64,000 bases of DNA from Cloacibacterium caeni (GTDB lineage: Bacteria; Bacteroidota; Bacteroidia; Flavobacteriales; Weeksellaceae): contig NZ_OU015321.1 of NCBI RefSeq assembly GCF_907163105.1, forward strand, positions 1,054,001-1,118,000. Direction: 5' to 3'. The first letter of the stretch is position 1, and every line of letters starts with the position of its first letter. Shown here piece after piece: positions 50,673 through 60,182 of the stretch. The notes under the pieces were generated by a model. That model did not search any database. It was not told where the DNA came from and saw only the letters and a program-made list of their open reading frames with translations. A program made the translations under genes and the position numbers.

Positions 50673-50697
50673 AAGCCTTCAGAAAATCTGAAGGCTT
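50673..50697. terminator. Bidirectional terminator
   Basis: AAGCCTTCAGA (50673-50683) pairs with TCTGAAGGCTT (50687-50697), between the convergent subtilase and PEP carboxylase genes. Confidence 0.9.
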
Positions 50698-50729
50698 ACT
50701 TTTTACATGACTCTTTTTACTTGGTTCTA

Positions 50730-53276
50730 CTATGCCGAATTTCTACTCGCATTAATATTCCCGAAAAGTGAACGAGTTACCAATTTTTCGAGCGTTTCTC
50801 TATCTCCTTCGTTTTTCTGTAATTTCATGAGTGCATACTGCTGAATACTCAACAACGGAAGCACTATTTTTTCTCTAATTTTCACGGATTTTCTTCCTAC
50901 TGGTTCTTCTTCCATCAAACTATGGAAACCTGTAATTTCGAACATCATTTCTTTGGACAATTCATACTCACTGAACAGTACTTGCCAAAACGCCCCGAAT
51001 TTAGGATGATTTTTCATGTAATAGGTAAGCGGAAAATAAGATTTATTCATCGCCATCATAGAATTAAGCACCAACGTTTTGAAGAAATCAGAATTTCTGA
51101 ATAAATCTTTTACTTCTTCTATTCTGCCTTCATCTTTTAATTTTTTAATTGCAGTTCCAAAACCAAAAAATCCTGGTACATTTTGCTTCAGTTGACTCCA
51201 ACTTCCCACAAAAGGAATTGCTCTTAAATCTTCAAACTTCAATTCATTTCCTGCGCCACGTTTACTTGGTCTACTTCCTATATTGGTTTTCCCGTAATAT
51301 TGAAGCGTACTTATTTCTTGCAAGTAAGGCACAAAAAGTGGATTTTCTTTTAAATCAACATATTTTACATAACTCAATTCTGCCAATTCTTCGATTAAAG
51401 TTCTTTCTTTTTCGGTTAAATCTTTTTTGTGATTTTTAAAAACTTCATTCTCGATTCCAGCAGTCAAAAGTTGCTCAAAATTATATTTCGCTTGATCTTT
51501 ATTTCCAAAAACCGAAGTAATGGTTTGACCTTGAATTGTTAATTCTATTTTGTTATTGGCAATTGTTTTTCCTTGACTTGCGTAGAACTGGTGCGTTTTA
51601 CCACCACCACGAGCTGGAGGTCCACCTCTACCGTCAAAGAAAATCACTTTCACGTCATTCTCTTCAGAAACTTTAGAAAGTCTTTCTTTGGTAGCATAAA
51701 TTTCCCAATTGGCTTTTAAATAACCACCATCTTTGGTTCCATCAGAAAAACCGAGCATAATTGTTTGCTCTCTTTTTCTCTTCGCCAAATGTTTTTGATA
51801 AACTTCATCATTGTATAAATCCTGCATCACTTTTTCTGCATTCGCAAGACCTTCCATGGTTTCAAAAAGCGGAACAATATCTATGTTGATGTCTTCATCT
51901 TGATAACCGCACACTTTGAACAAAGCGAAAACATTCATCACATCTTCTACAGTATCAGAATTAGAAATAATGTAACGGTGCATTCCTCTTTCGCCATTTT
52001 TGGCCTGAATTTCCTTAACATTGATGACACTTTTCAGTGTTTCTTTGATGATTTCATCTTCAAAATCATTCGGATTAGCCTTAATATGTTCAGAAATTAA
52101 GATATTTACTTTTTCAGAATTAGTAAGTGATGCAACATCTTGTTTAGAATATTTTGTCACCAATTCATCTATCACTTTTTGGTGAATTCTACTGTCTTGA
52201 CGAATATCCAAAGTTGCAAAGTGAGTTCCAAAAATCTTAACTCGGTCTCTGTAATCTACCAATATATTGGTAAAAAGTCCATTGTGCTGAGTTTTTAGAA
52301 TATCTTCAGCTTCTGATAAATATTTTAAAATCGTTTCACTTGAAATAGAATTTTCATTTTTGAAAATGTTATTGTACAATTCATTGCTTAGTTTTTCTAA
52401 TATTTCTGAAACGCCTCTGAAACTTAATCTTCTTCTTAAATCTTTTAAATGATTGTAATAATTTTTGAGAATAGAATTTCTGAGTTCATTGGCTACTTTT
52501 AGTGTAACATCTGCCGTTACAAAAGGATTCCCATCTCTGTCTCCTCCTGGCCAAAAACCTAATTGAAAAACGTCTTGATGAATATCAAAATATTCACTTC
52601 CGAAAGATTGTTTCAGTTTTTTATACAATTCGCCAATTGTGTCATAATACACATATCTCAAGTAAAAAATAATGCTTAATGCTTCATCTAGCGGAGTTGG
52701 TCGCTCTTTATTTACAAAAGGGGTTTTCCCTAACTGTTGAAGTAAAAGGTCTATTTCATTGATATCATCTTTTAAAATAGCAGAACGCAAATCATGCAAA
52801 ATTCTTTGTACAGCATTCGGATAAAACTGTGTAGGGTGCGCTGTAAAAACTACTTTTACGGCAAAATCTTCTAATTTTTCGCGAACTTTTCCTAACTTAT
52901 GTTCTTGCAAAGCACGTTCATGCAACTGCATTACTGTTCCCGCATCACTTTCTGAGTGCAACTGTTGAAAAGCTGCATCTTCTATACTGTCAAAAAGCAC
53001 AACTTGCCTTTCAATATATTGAATAATCTTAAAAAGCAGTTCCTGCTTCTGTTCTTCTGTAGTAACTTCTGTATGCTTTTTGAAGAATTCTTCTACAATT
53101 TCTTCTGGAGATTTTCCTTCTTCGTAACCATCTCTACTTTCTTCATAAAGAAACGGTAAAAGCATTCCGATGTTGGTCATTTTATCATACGGAAGGCTCA
53201 TAAACAAGCTGTTATAAATCTGAAATTTATTTTCTACAACCTGACGAAATTTTTCTAAACGGGCTTCATTAATCAT
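50730..53276 (-). CDS. ppc: Phosphoenolpyruvate carboxylase
   Basis: The 848-residue enzyme makes oxaloacetate from PEP and bicarbonate to refill the citric-acid cycle. Seen are VVFTAHPTQ with the essential His147, FWPGGDRDGNPFVT, the Gly-rich loop FFDGRGGPPARGGGKTHQ near the active site, and GSRPSKR. The C-terminus ends in ASRNSA rather than the usual -Asn-Thr-Gly, where the family forms its allosteric/active-site tail. Length is a little shorter than E. coli Ppc (883). Confidence 0.94.
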   Translation of the reverse strand: MINEARLEKFRQVVENKFQIYNSLFMSLPYDKMTNIGMLLPFLYEESRDGYEEGKSPEEIVEEFFKKHTEVTTEEQKQELLFKIIQYIERQVVLFDSIEDAAFQQLHSESDAGTVMQLHERALQEHKLGKVREKLEDFAVKVVFTAHPTQFYPNAVQRILHDLRSAILKDDINEIDLLLQQLGKTPFVNKERPTPLDEALSIIFYLRYVYYDTIGELYKKLKQSFGSEYFDIHQDVFQLGFWPGGDRDGNPFVTADVTLKVANELRNSILKNYYNHLKDLRRRLSFRGVSEILEKLSNELYNNIFKNENSISSETILKYLSEAEDILKTQHNGLFTNILVDYRDRVKIFGTHFATLDIRQDSRIHQKVIDELVTKYSKQDVASLTNSEKVNILISEHIKANPNDFEDEIIKETLKSVINVKEIQAKNGERGMHRYIISNSDTVEDVMNVFALFKVCGYQDEDINIDIVPLFETMEGLANAEKVMQDLYNDEVYQKHLAKRKREQTIMLGFSDGTKDGGYLKANWEIYATKERLSKVSEENDVKVIFFDGRGGPPARGGGKTHQFYASQGKTIANNKIELTIQGQTITSVFGNKDQAKYNFEQLLTAGIENEVFKNHKKDLTEKERTLIEELAELSYVKYVDLKENPLFVPYLQEISTLQYYGKTNIGSRPSKRGAGNELKFEDLRAIPFVGSWSQLKQNVPGFFGFGTAIKKLKDEGRIEEVKDLFRNSDFFKTLVLNSMMAMNKSYFPLTYYMKNHPKFGAFWQVLFSEYELSKEMMFEITGFHSLMEEEPVGRKSVKIREKIVLPLLSIQQYALMKLQKNEGDRETLEKLVTRSLFGNINASRNSA

Positions 53277-53280
53277 GAAA

Positions 53281-53288
53281 CAAAGGTA
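53281..53288 (-). promoter_or_regulatory. -7 promoter box ending 4 nt before ppc (leaderless candidate)
   Basis: On the minus strand TACCTTTG (TAnnTTTG) is followed by four bases and then the ppc ATG (53276). Confidence 0.5.
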
Positions 53289-53374
53289 TTAAAAACTCTT
53301 TATTTATAGCATATTATTGAAATTTTCAATCTTAAATTTTTATTAATTTTCATCACTTTCGGAATCTTATTTCG

Positions 53375-53382
53375 TAATTTTG
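53375..53382 (+). promoter_or_regulatory. -7 promoter box (TAATTTTG) for the iron alcohol dehydrogenase
   Basis: TAATTTTG matches TAnnTTTG and lies 17 nt before the ATG at 53400. Confidence 0.5.
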
Positions 53383-53399
53383 GGAAAAAATTTATTGAT

Positions 53400-54563
53400 A
53401 TGTTAAATTTTGAATTTAAAAATCCTACAAAAATTATTTTCGGTAAAGGCGAAATCGCTAAAATTTCTAGAGAAATCCCGAAAACAGAAAAAATATTAGT
53501 GCTTTACGGAGGCGGAAGCATTAAAACCAATGGCGTTTACGACCAAGTAAAAGCAGCATTAGAAGGTTACAATTGGGAAGAATTCGGAGGAATTCCTGCA
53601 AACCCAGAATACGAAGTTTTATTAGAAGCCTTAAAAATGATCAAAGAAAAAAATATCACTTACATGTTAGCAGTAGGTGGTGGTTCTGTAATTGATGGGG
53701 TTAAATTCCTTTCTGCAGCAGCCAATTATGAAGGAGAACCTTGGGATATTTTAAAAAATGGAATTAGAACAGAAGAAGGAAAAGGTTTACCATTTGCTTC
53801 TGTACTTACACTTCCTGCAACAGGTTCTGAAATGAATTCTGGCGCCGTAGTTTCTAGAAGAGAAATCGGTCAGAAATTAGGAATGGGAGGTCCTGGTTTA
53901 TTCCCACAATTTTCTATTTTAGATCCAGAAGTGATTCGTTCTATTCCTAAAAAACAAATTGCAAACGGAATTACAGATGCTTACACTCACGTTTTAGAGC
54001 AATATATGACCGTAAAAACTTCTGCTACACTTCAAGACCGTTTTGCTGAAAGCATTTTACAAACTTTACAAGAAATTGCTCCAAAAATGATGGAAGAAGA
54101 ATTCGATTATGATGCAGCGGCTAATTTTATGTGGAGTTGTACCATGGCTTTAAATGGATTGATTCAAAAAGGAGTCATTTCTGACTGGGCAATTCACGGA
54201 ATTGGTCACGAATTAACTGCTCAATTTGGTATAGACCATGCTAGAACTTTAGCCATTATTGCACCTTCTCATTACCGTTATAATTTTGAAGCTAAAAAAG
54301 AAAAATTAGCTCAATATGCAGAAAGAGTTTGGAATGTGACAGAAGGTTCTACTGAAGAAAAAGCGCTGAAAGGAATAGAAAAAATGGAAGCTTTCTTCCA
54401 AAGTTTAGGTATAAAAACCAAATTATCTGAGTACACCGAAAATTACCAAGGAACAGCAGAAAAAATTCAAGAAGCATTTATTGCTAGAAATTGGTTAGCG
54501 ATTGGTGAAAAAGGCATTGTAAAACCTGAAGATGCTAAAAAAATTGTAGAAATGGCATACTAA
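53400..54563 (+). CDS. Iron-containing alcohol dehydrogenase (YqhD/BDH type)
   Basis: The 387-residue group III dehydrogenase has the NAD(P) motif VLYGGGSIKTNGVYDQV with AVGGGSVIDGVKF, and metal ligands Asp in ITDAYTHVLEQY and His in AIHGIGHELTAQFGIDHART. The GGGS-x2-D pattern and overall length (387) fit the butanol dehydrogenase/YqhD branch, NADPH-dependent aldehyde reductases. Physiological substrate is not given by context; no fermentation operon is adjacent. A terminator follows. Confidence 0.93.
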   Translation: MLNFEFKNPTKIIFGKGEIAKISREIPKTEKILVLYGGGSIKTNGVYDQVKAALEGYNWEEFGGIPANPEYEVLLEALKMIKEKNITYMLAVGGGSVIDGVKFLSAAANYEGEPWDILKNGIRTEEGKGLPFASVLTLPATGSEMNSGAVVSRREIGQKLGMGGPGLFPQFSILDPEVIRSIPKKQIANGITDAYTHVLEQYMTVKTSATLQDRFAESILQTLQEIAPKMMEEEFDYDAAANFMWSCTMALNGLIQKGVISDWAIHGIGHELTAQFGIDHARTLAIIAPSHYRYNFEAKKEKLAQYAERVWNVTEGSTEEKALKGIEKMEAFFQSLGIKTKLSEYTENYQGTAEKIQEAFIARNWLAIGEKGIVKPEDAKKIVEMAY

Positions 54564-54599
54564 TGAACTCGTTCATTTTATGCTCAAAATAACTTCCAC

Positions 54600-54630
54600 A
54601 AAATCACAGAGAATTCTGTGATTTTTTTTT
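54600..54630 (+). terminator. Intrinsic terminator
   Basis: ATCACAGA (54603-54610) pairs with TCTGTGAT (54615-54622), followed by nine or more T. Confidence 0.9.
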
Positions 54631-54650
54631 ATTTTTGAAAAAAAGTAAAA

Positions 54651-56021
54651 ATGAATGCATTAGCAGAGAATAAGACCGTTTTAGCACACAATGATTTCTT
54701 CGAAATTCTGAGAAATGTAGAATACAAACGTTTAGATACACACAAGCAAGTTTATCTAGATTTTACGGGAGGAAATCTCTATGCTAAATCACAAATTTTG
54801 GAACATCAAGATTTGCTTATCAATAATATTCTCGGCAATCCGCATTCTACCAATCCTACTTCTCAATTGTCTACAAAATTGGTAGAAGAAGCGAGACAAA
54901 AGGTAATTGACTACTTCAATGCGGAAGATTATTACTGCATTTTTACTCAAAACGCTTCTAATGCATTGAAAATTGTGGGAGAATCTTATCCATTCAACGA
55001 GAAATCACATTTTTTACTTCTTGCAGATAACCATAATTCGGTAAATGGAATTCGTCAGTTTTGCCTTTCAAAAGGTGGAAAAGTAACGTACGCTCCTATC
55101 TATTATCAGGATTTAAGAATGGACGAAAATTTCGTGATGGAAAAACTTCAAGAATCTGAAAATTTTGAAAATAAACTATTCGCATTTCCTGCTCAGTCAA
55201 ACGTTTCGGGTGTGAAACACGATTTGTCTTGGATTAAAAAAGCACAGGATTTAGGTTGGGATGTTTTACTAGATGCAGCAGCATTTGTACCAACGAATCA
55301 ATTGGATTTAAAAGAAGTAAAACCAGATTTTGTATGTGTTTCTTTTTATAAAATTTTTGGTTATCCTACAGGAATTGGTTGTCTTTTGGTAAATAAAGAA
55401 AAGTTTAAAAAACTACAAAAACCATGGTTTGCAGGTGGAACTGTAAGCTTGGTTTCGGTGAATACCATTCATCATTTCTTGATTAATAATCACGAAAGAT
55501 TCGAAGATGGAACGCTCAATTATTTAGACATTCCTGCGGTAAAAATTGGTTTAGATTACATTGAAAATATCGGAATACAACGCATTAATGAACGTGTAGC
55601 TTCGCTCAGAAAATATTTATACGAAAATTTAGAAAGTTTACAACACGATAATGGTAGAAAATTGATTCAGATTTTCGGACCAAAAGACCATCAAAATCTT
55701 GGAGGAACCATTATTTTAGGTTTTTACAACCAAGAAGGCGTTCGTTATGAATTCGAGCAAATAGAAGAAATGGCGAATCAGCATAACATTTCACTTCGTT
55801 CAGGTTGTTTCTGTAATCCAGGCATTGACGAAGTTAATAATTGCCTAACAGACAATGAATTAGCAACCTACTACTCTTCTCACGAACAAGGTGATTACAA
55901 AGACATGATTAAATTTTTAGGAAAAATGCGTGGCGCAACTAGAATTTCTGTAGGAATTGCCACGACTAAAAATGACATTGATAAACTGATGAATTTCATG
56001 AGAGAATTGCTCAATAAGTAA
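54651..56021 (+). CDS. Class V aminotransferase-fold PLP enzyme, molybdenum-cofactor-sulfurase-like
   Basis: The 456-residue protein resembles the N-terminal desulfurase half of MoCo sulfurases: YLDFTGGNLYAKSQI, NPHSTNPTSQ, FTQNASNALKIVGE, the PLP Lys in SFYKIFGYPTGIGCLL, and a C-terminal RSGCFCNPG, a Cys region that could carry persulfide sulfur. It lacks the C-terminal MOSC domain of eukaryotic Mocos proteins. The family abstracts sulfur from cysteine. No molybdenum enzyme gene is nearby, so its acceptor is unknown; a selenocysteine- or Fe-S-related role cannot be excluded. Confidence 0.85.
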   Translation: MNALAENKTVLAHNDFFEILRNVEYKRLDTHKQVYLDFTGGNLYAKSQILEHQDLLINNILGNPHSTNPTSQLSTKLVEEARQKVIDYFNAEDYYCIFTQNASNALKIVGESYPFNEKSHFLLLADNHNSVNGIRQFCLSKGGKVTYAPIYYQDLRMDENFVMEKLQESENFENKLFAFPAQSNVSGVKHDLSWIKKAQDLGWDVLLDAAAFVPTNQLDLKEVKPDFVCVSFYKIFGYPTGIGCLLVNKEKFKKLQKPWFAGGTVSLVSVNTIHHFLINNHERFEDGTLNYLDIPAVKIGLDYIENIGIQRINERVASLRKYLYENLESLQHDNGRKLIQIFGPKDHQNLGGTIILGFYNQEGVRYEFEQIEEMANQHNISLRSGCFCNPGIDEVNNCLTDNELATYYSSHEQGDYKDMIKFLGKMRGATRISVGIATTKNDIDKLMNFMRELLNK

Positions 56022-56066
56022 TTAGGGTTTCCCTAAATTTGAAAAGTTTATCCTAATATTTTTATC

Positions 56067-56726
56067 ATGAAGAATTTTCTTAAAATTTCATTCCTCTTTT
56101 TTGTATTTATTTTCGGTTCTCTAACTGCTCAAAAAGCAGATTTTTATGATGATATTCAACATTTTAAAAAATTAGATGCAGAAAAAACACCACCAAAAGA
56201 TGCTATCCTTTTCTTGGGAAGTTCATCTTTTACCATGTGGAAAGACGTAGCAGATTATTTCCCTGACAAAACCATTATCAATAGAGCTTTTGGAGGTTCT
56301 AGATTGCTTAATCTAAATTACTATGCCGAAGATTTACTCAATCCTTATCAACCGAAACAAGTGGTGATCTATTGCGGCGAAAATGATATTGCACATGCCG
56401 AAAAACCTTCTGCAAAAGAAGTTTTCAAAAGATTTAAACAATTTTATAAAACGGTAAGAGCTCATTATCCTGAAGCAAATATCGCTTACGTTTCCATCAA
56501 ATATTCGCCAAGTAGAGAACAATTTTGGCCAACCATGAAGCAAGTTAATAAAAAAATTAAAAACTTCATGAATGCTAAGAAAAATGCAGAATTTATAGAC
56601 ATCACAGAAAGCATGAATGATGAAAATGGCAACATCAGAAAAGATTTATACTTAGAAGACATGCTACACATGAAACCTGAAGGTTATAAAATCTGGACTA
56701 AAGTGATGTATCCTTATTTAAAATAA
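56067..56726 (+). CDS. Exported SGNH/GDSL-family hydrolase
   Basis: The 219-residue protein has a signal peptide (about 1-21, ending LTAQ). SGNH features are block I FLGSSSFTMW with the candidate nucleophile Ser, block II FGGSRL (Gly), block III YCGENDIAHA (Asn) and a late Asp-x-x-His as DMLHMKPEGY. Such enzymes are esterases/lipases or acetylesterases acting outside the inner membrane. It is followed by a TPR-protein gene after 21 bp, likely in one operon. Confidence 0.9.
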   Translation: MKNFLKISFLFFVFIFGSLTAQKADFYDDIQHFKKLDAEKTPPKDAILFLGSSSFTMWKDVADYFPDKTIINRAFGGSRLLNLNYYAEDLLNPYQPKQVVIYCGENDIAHAEKPSAKEVFKRFKQFYKTVRAHYPEANIAYVSIKYSPSREQFWPTMKQVNKKIKNFMNAKKNAEFIDITESMNDENGNIRKDLYLEDMLHMKPEGYKIWTKVMYPYLK

Positions 56727-56747
56727 AAACTTTAAAAACCAATAACC

Positions 56748-57707
56748 ATGAAAAAACTAATGATTTTCCTTTTTTCAGTGATTTCCATTTCTATTTTTTC
56801 TCAAGAGAAAGAAACTAAAGAAGATGTTAATAAAATCATTGAAAGCATTAAAAAAGAAATTGCTGACAAAACTTGTAAATGCATTGATTCTGTAAAAGAT
56901 GAAGTCATTAACCGTAAAAGAAAAGAAAATATTGAAGGAATCAACGGCTGCGTAAAAGAATATACTGGAGCGTATATGCTAGGTAAAAAATTAGCGGCAG
57001 TAGATAAAACCAAAGACAGCAAAATCAACATTAATTTAAACGAAAAATCTCAAAATTACCTAGATTCAAAAAGAGAATTAGAAGACTATTTGATGAAGAA
57101 TTGTGAATCTATGAAATTCGTCTTAGCGACTAATGATAGAGAAAATGAGAATTCGGTTTCTCAAAATCCAAAAGCTAGAGATTACTATACAAAAGGTGTA
57201 AATGAATCTAACAATAAAAACTATGCAAAAGCATTAGAATATTTTCTTTTAGCAGTAAAAGAAGACAGCAATTTTCCTTTTGCATGGGATAATTTAGGAT
57301 ATTGCTACAGACAATTAGGAGAATATGACAAAGCGATAGAAGCTTATAAAAAATCAATCGAATTAGACCCAAATCATGCATTTCCTATTCAAAATTTGGC
57401 TGTTGCATATACCTACAAAAAAGAATATCAAAAAGCTATAGACACCTTTGAACTTCTCAAAAAATTAGACTCCGAAAATCCTGAAATCTATTACGGAATT
57501 GGTCAAATCTACTTTCAGTATTTAAAAGAATATGAAAAAAGTCTAGATTATATGTGTAAAGCTTTTAATCTCTATATCAAAAATAACTCTCCTTATCGTG
57601 CAGATGCAGAAAACATCATCAGGTACAATTTTACAGAGATGAAAAAACTTGGCAAGGAAGACAAATTTTATGAAATTTTAAAAGCCAATAATATTAATAC
57701 AAAATAA
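56748..57707 (+). CDS. Exported TPR-repeat protein
   Basis: The 319-residue protein has a signal peptide (about 1-18), an N-terminal helical region with cysteines (about 40-125, including a TCKC-x-D pattern), and three or more TPR motifs (about 145-300), for example AWDNLGYCYRQLGEYDKAIE then IQNLAVAYTYKKEYQKAID. TPRs bind partner proteins. The function is otherwise unknown; the neighbour is a secreted SGNH hydrolase, so a cell-envelope role is likely. Confidence 0.82.
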   Translation: MKKLMIFLFSVISISIFSQEKETKEDVNKIIESIKKEIADKTCKCIDSVKDEVINRKRKENIEGINGCVKEYTGAYMLGKKLAAVDKTKDSKININLNEKSQNYLDSKRELEDYLMKNCESMKFVLATNDRENENSVSQNPKARDYYTKGVNESNNKNYAKALEYFLLAVKEDSNFPFAWDNLGYCYRQLGEYDKAIEAYKKSIELDPNHAFPIQNLAVAYTYKKEYQKAIDTFELLKKLDSENPEIYYGIGQIYFQYLKEYEKSLDYMCKAFNLYIKNNSPYRADAENIIRYNFTEMKKLGKEDKFYEILKANNINTK

Positions 57708-57712
57708 AAAAC

Positions 57713-57737
57713 CGCTCCGAAATTCGGAGCGATTTTT
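57713..57737. terminator. Bidirectional terminator
   Basis: CGCTCCGA (57713-57720) pairs with TCGGAGCG (57724-57731) plus T/A runs, between the convergent TPR and helicase genes. Confidence 0.88.
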
Positions 57738-57740
57738 GTT

Positions 57741-59093
57741 TTATTTCTTTTTTCTCTTTGCAATAGATTTTGCCTTTGCTTGAGCTCTGTTTCCCGGTTT
57801 GGTTTTGGGTGGTTTTCTTTTGCTTGGTCCACCAAGATTCACTTTTTTATTTTTATCTTTTTTCTCGTGGAAAGCAGAACCTGGTTCAATTTTTTTATAC
57901 TGAACAGGATTTTTCATCACTACAACTTCTTTTTCTGACGCGATTTTCACCTCAGAAACCTTCACTTCTTCTGGAAATTCTATTCTTTTCACTTCCTTGT
58001 TCATAAACATTTCTAGTTCTATGAAACGTTCTTCTTCTTTTGGTGTGTAAAAAGAAATCGCAATTCCGTCTTTATCTGCTCTACCTGTTCTACCAATTCT
58101 GTGAATATATTGTTCCTGAATTTCTGGAATTTCAAAGTTAAAAACGTGTGAAACATCTGGAATATCAAGACCTCTCGCCATAACATCTGTCGTGATAATT
58201 CCTCTCAATTCATTGTCTGAGAAAGATTTCATCGTTCTCAATCTGAAATTTTGAGATTTATTCGAGTGAATCACCCCAAATTCTCCAGGGAATTCTTCGT
58301 CTATTTTATTAAAAATTAAATCAGCGTGTCTCTTATTATTGGCAAAAATTAGAATTTTCTCAAATTCATCTTGCGTTCTTAAAAGGTGAACCAATAGATT
58401 TAATTTGGTATTAAAATTCTTTACCGGAATAGCAGATTGAGCTATTTTTTCGAGTGGAGTTCCGCTTCTTGCTAAAGAAATTTCCTGTGGATTTTTGAAA
58501 TATTCGTCTAGCATGGCATCTACATCATCCGTCATGGTTGCAGAAAAAAGAATGTTCTGTCTGCGCTCACTCATCATCGTGAAAATATCTTCTAACTGTC
58601 TTCTGAAACCCAATGAAAGCATCTCATCAAACTCATCGATAATCAGTTTTTTTAGATCTTTCAAGTTCAAAACAGCATCTTTCATCAAATCCATTACTCT
58701 TCCCGGAGTTCCCACCAAAATATCTACACCTTCGTAAACCAAAAGTTTCTGAGTATTGATATTTACGCCGCCATAAACTCCTAAAACTCTTGTTGACATA
58801 TCTACTGTCAGTTTTTCTACAACTTCGGCAACTTGCACCACCAATTCACGCGTAGGAACAAGGATAAGAACAGTTGGACTTCCGTTTTTATTGTATTTCC
58901 AAGTTTTAAGAACTGGAAGAAGATAAGCTAATGTTTTACCGGTTCCGGTTTGTGCAATTCCCATTACGTCTTTTCCAGACATAATTGGGGAAAAAGATTT
59001 CAGCTGAATAGGAGTAGGCTCAGAAATTCCTAATTTTTCTAAAGCGCTGTTGAGTTGTTTTGGCAAATCAAAATCTGCAAATGATACTTTCAT
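57741..59093 (-). CDS. DEAD-box-family RNA helicase
   Basis: The 450-residue protein has the Q motif PTPIQLKSF, Walker A AQTGTGKT, PTRELVVQ (Ia), TPGRV (Ib), motif II as DEFD in place of DEAD, SAT (III), motif V TDVMARGLD and motif VI HRIGRTGR. The C-terminal tail is Lys/Arg-rich, as in RhlE-type ribosome-assembly or cold-adaptation helicases. The DEFD variant is, as I recall, common in this clade and should still hydrolyse ATP. The promoter box sits four bases before the ATG. Confidence 0.94.
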   Translation of the reverse strand: MKVSFADFDLPKQLNSALEKLGISEPTPIQLKSFSPIMSGKDVMGIAQTGTGKTLAYLLPVLKTWKYNKNGSPTVLILVPTRELVVQVAEVVEKLTVDMSTRVLGVYGGVNINTQKLLVYEGVDILVGTPGRVMDLMKDAVLNLKDLKKLIIDEFDEMLSLGFRRQLEDIFTMMSERRQNILFSATMTDDVDAMLDEYFKNPQEISLARSGTPLEKIAQSAIPVKNFNTKLNLLVHLLRTQDEFEKILIFANNKRHADLIFNKIDEEFPGEFGVIHSNKSQNFRLRTMKSFSDNELRGIITTDVMARGLDIPDVSHVFNFEIPEIQEQYIHRIGRTGRADKDGIAISFYTPKEEERFIELEMFMNKEVKRIEFPEEVKVSEVKIASEKEVVVMKNPVQYKKIEPGSAFHEKKDKNKKVNLGGPSKRKPPKTKPGNRAQAKAKSIAKRKKK

Positions 59094-59097
59094 TTGG

Positions 59098-59105
59098 CAA
59101 AAATA
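59098..59105 (-). promoter_or_regulatory. -7 promoter box ending 4 nt before the helicase gene (leaderless candidate)
   Basis: On the minus strand TATTTTTG then four bases then the ATG (59093). Confidence 0.5.
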
Positions 59106-59130
59106 CGATTTTTAAAATAGAGCAAAAATT

Positions 59131-60123
59131 TTAATCTCTTACAAACTCACCTGTTTCGTAATCTATTCTGTATTTATAGGTAAGTGTAGTAGATTGTGAC
59201 ATGGCAATTCCGCCTCCTACTCCTCCAATTGCAGTACCTAGAAGTACATCACCAAAAGAAGGACCTTGAACCACTTCTCCTACGAAGTAAAAATTATTTT
59301 TTTCTTTGATTACTCCATAAAAATTAAGTCCTTTGATATAAATATTATTGTCTTTAACAATAGCATAAGCTATAGGTTTTGCATTGACTATTTCTCCAGA
59401 ATTGTCTTTGTATTTAATTTTTTTAATTCCTGAAGGCGACAGAGCAATTTCCTGAATAGGAAAATCTGGTTTCAGATGTTTAAGAGACTCAAAACTTTTG
59501 TAAATACCGTCTGGATATTTATTATTGCTATACAGTGGAATTTCACTTTTCATGATATCATCATAAGAAATCATATCATTTAATGTAAATGCTCTTTCCA
59601 TTAGAAATGTATTAGATTCCATAGCGGTTTTGATTTCAGTAGAAATCAGATTATTAACTTGTTTTTGAAGTGACATGAGTTTATCCGTACTATTAAATGA
59701 TATTTTCTTTTCCACTTTAGAGATTAAGTGGTAAGTATCATTTTCTTGACTAAAAAATGCTCCTTTTAATAAAAAATTAGCTTGATTAGGCGTCTCAGAA
59801 ATATAGAAATCTCTCAAAAGAAAAGTAAGATTCTTAGAAGCAGAATTTTGCGGTAACAATTGATTAAAATAATCTATAAAAATATTTTCTATGGTTTTAG
59901 ACAGTAATAGTTTCTTCTTGGAATTTTGACCTCCATATTTCACAAAGCCTACATCTTCTTTTTGCTTTCTAATATCTAAAATTTGTAAAGTACTGTAGAA
60001 ACTAGATTGAGGAAGAGCTATGGATGTATTTTCAAAGTTAAAAGTTACAGTAGTATTTTCTTTCGATTGCGCCCAAAGTAATGAATTGCTGAGAATAGTT
60101 AATAAGATTATTAGTTTTTTCAT
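59131..60123 (-). CDS. Exported hypothetical protein with a glycine-rich late segment
   Basis: The 330-residue protein has a signal peptide (about 1-19, ending WAQ). No domain was recognised. A Gly-rich stretch, LLGTAIGGVGGGIAMSQST (about 295-314), resembles glycine-zipper segments of outer-membrane-associated proteins, followed by a short beta-like tail TYKYRIDYETGEFV. Its 3' neighbour on the same strand is the helicase. Function unknown. Confidence 0.6.
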   Translation of the reverse strand: MKKLIILLTILSNSLLWAQSKENTTVTFNFENTSIALPQSSFYSTLQILDIRKQKEDVGFVKYGGQNSKKKLLLSKTIENIFIDYFNQLLPQNSASKNLTFLLRDFYISETPNQANFLLKGAFFSQENDTYHLISKVEKKISFNSTDKLMSLQKQVNNLISTEIKTAMESNTFLMERAFTLNDMISYDDIMKSEIPLYSNNKYPDGIYKSFESLKHLKPDFPIQEIALSPSGIKKIKYKDNSGEIVNAKPIAYAIVKDNNIYIKGLNFYGVIKEKNNFYFVGEVVQGPSFGDVLLGTAIGGVGGGIAMSQSTTLTYKYRIDYETGEFVRD

Positions 60124-60182
60124 TTTAAAAATTTTTCTAAAAATAAGGGTTTTCTTAGAAAATAAAAAATGCTTTTTATCAC

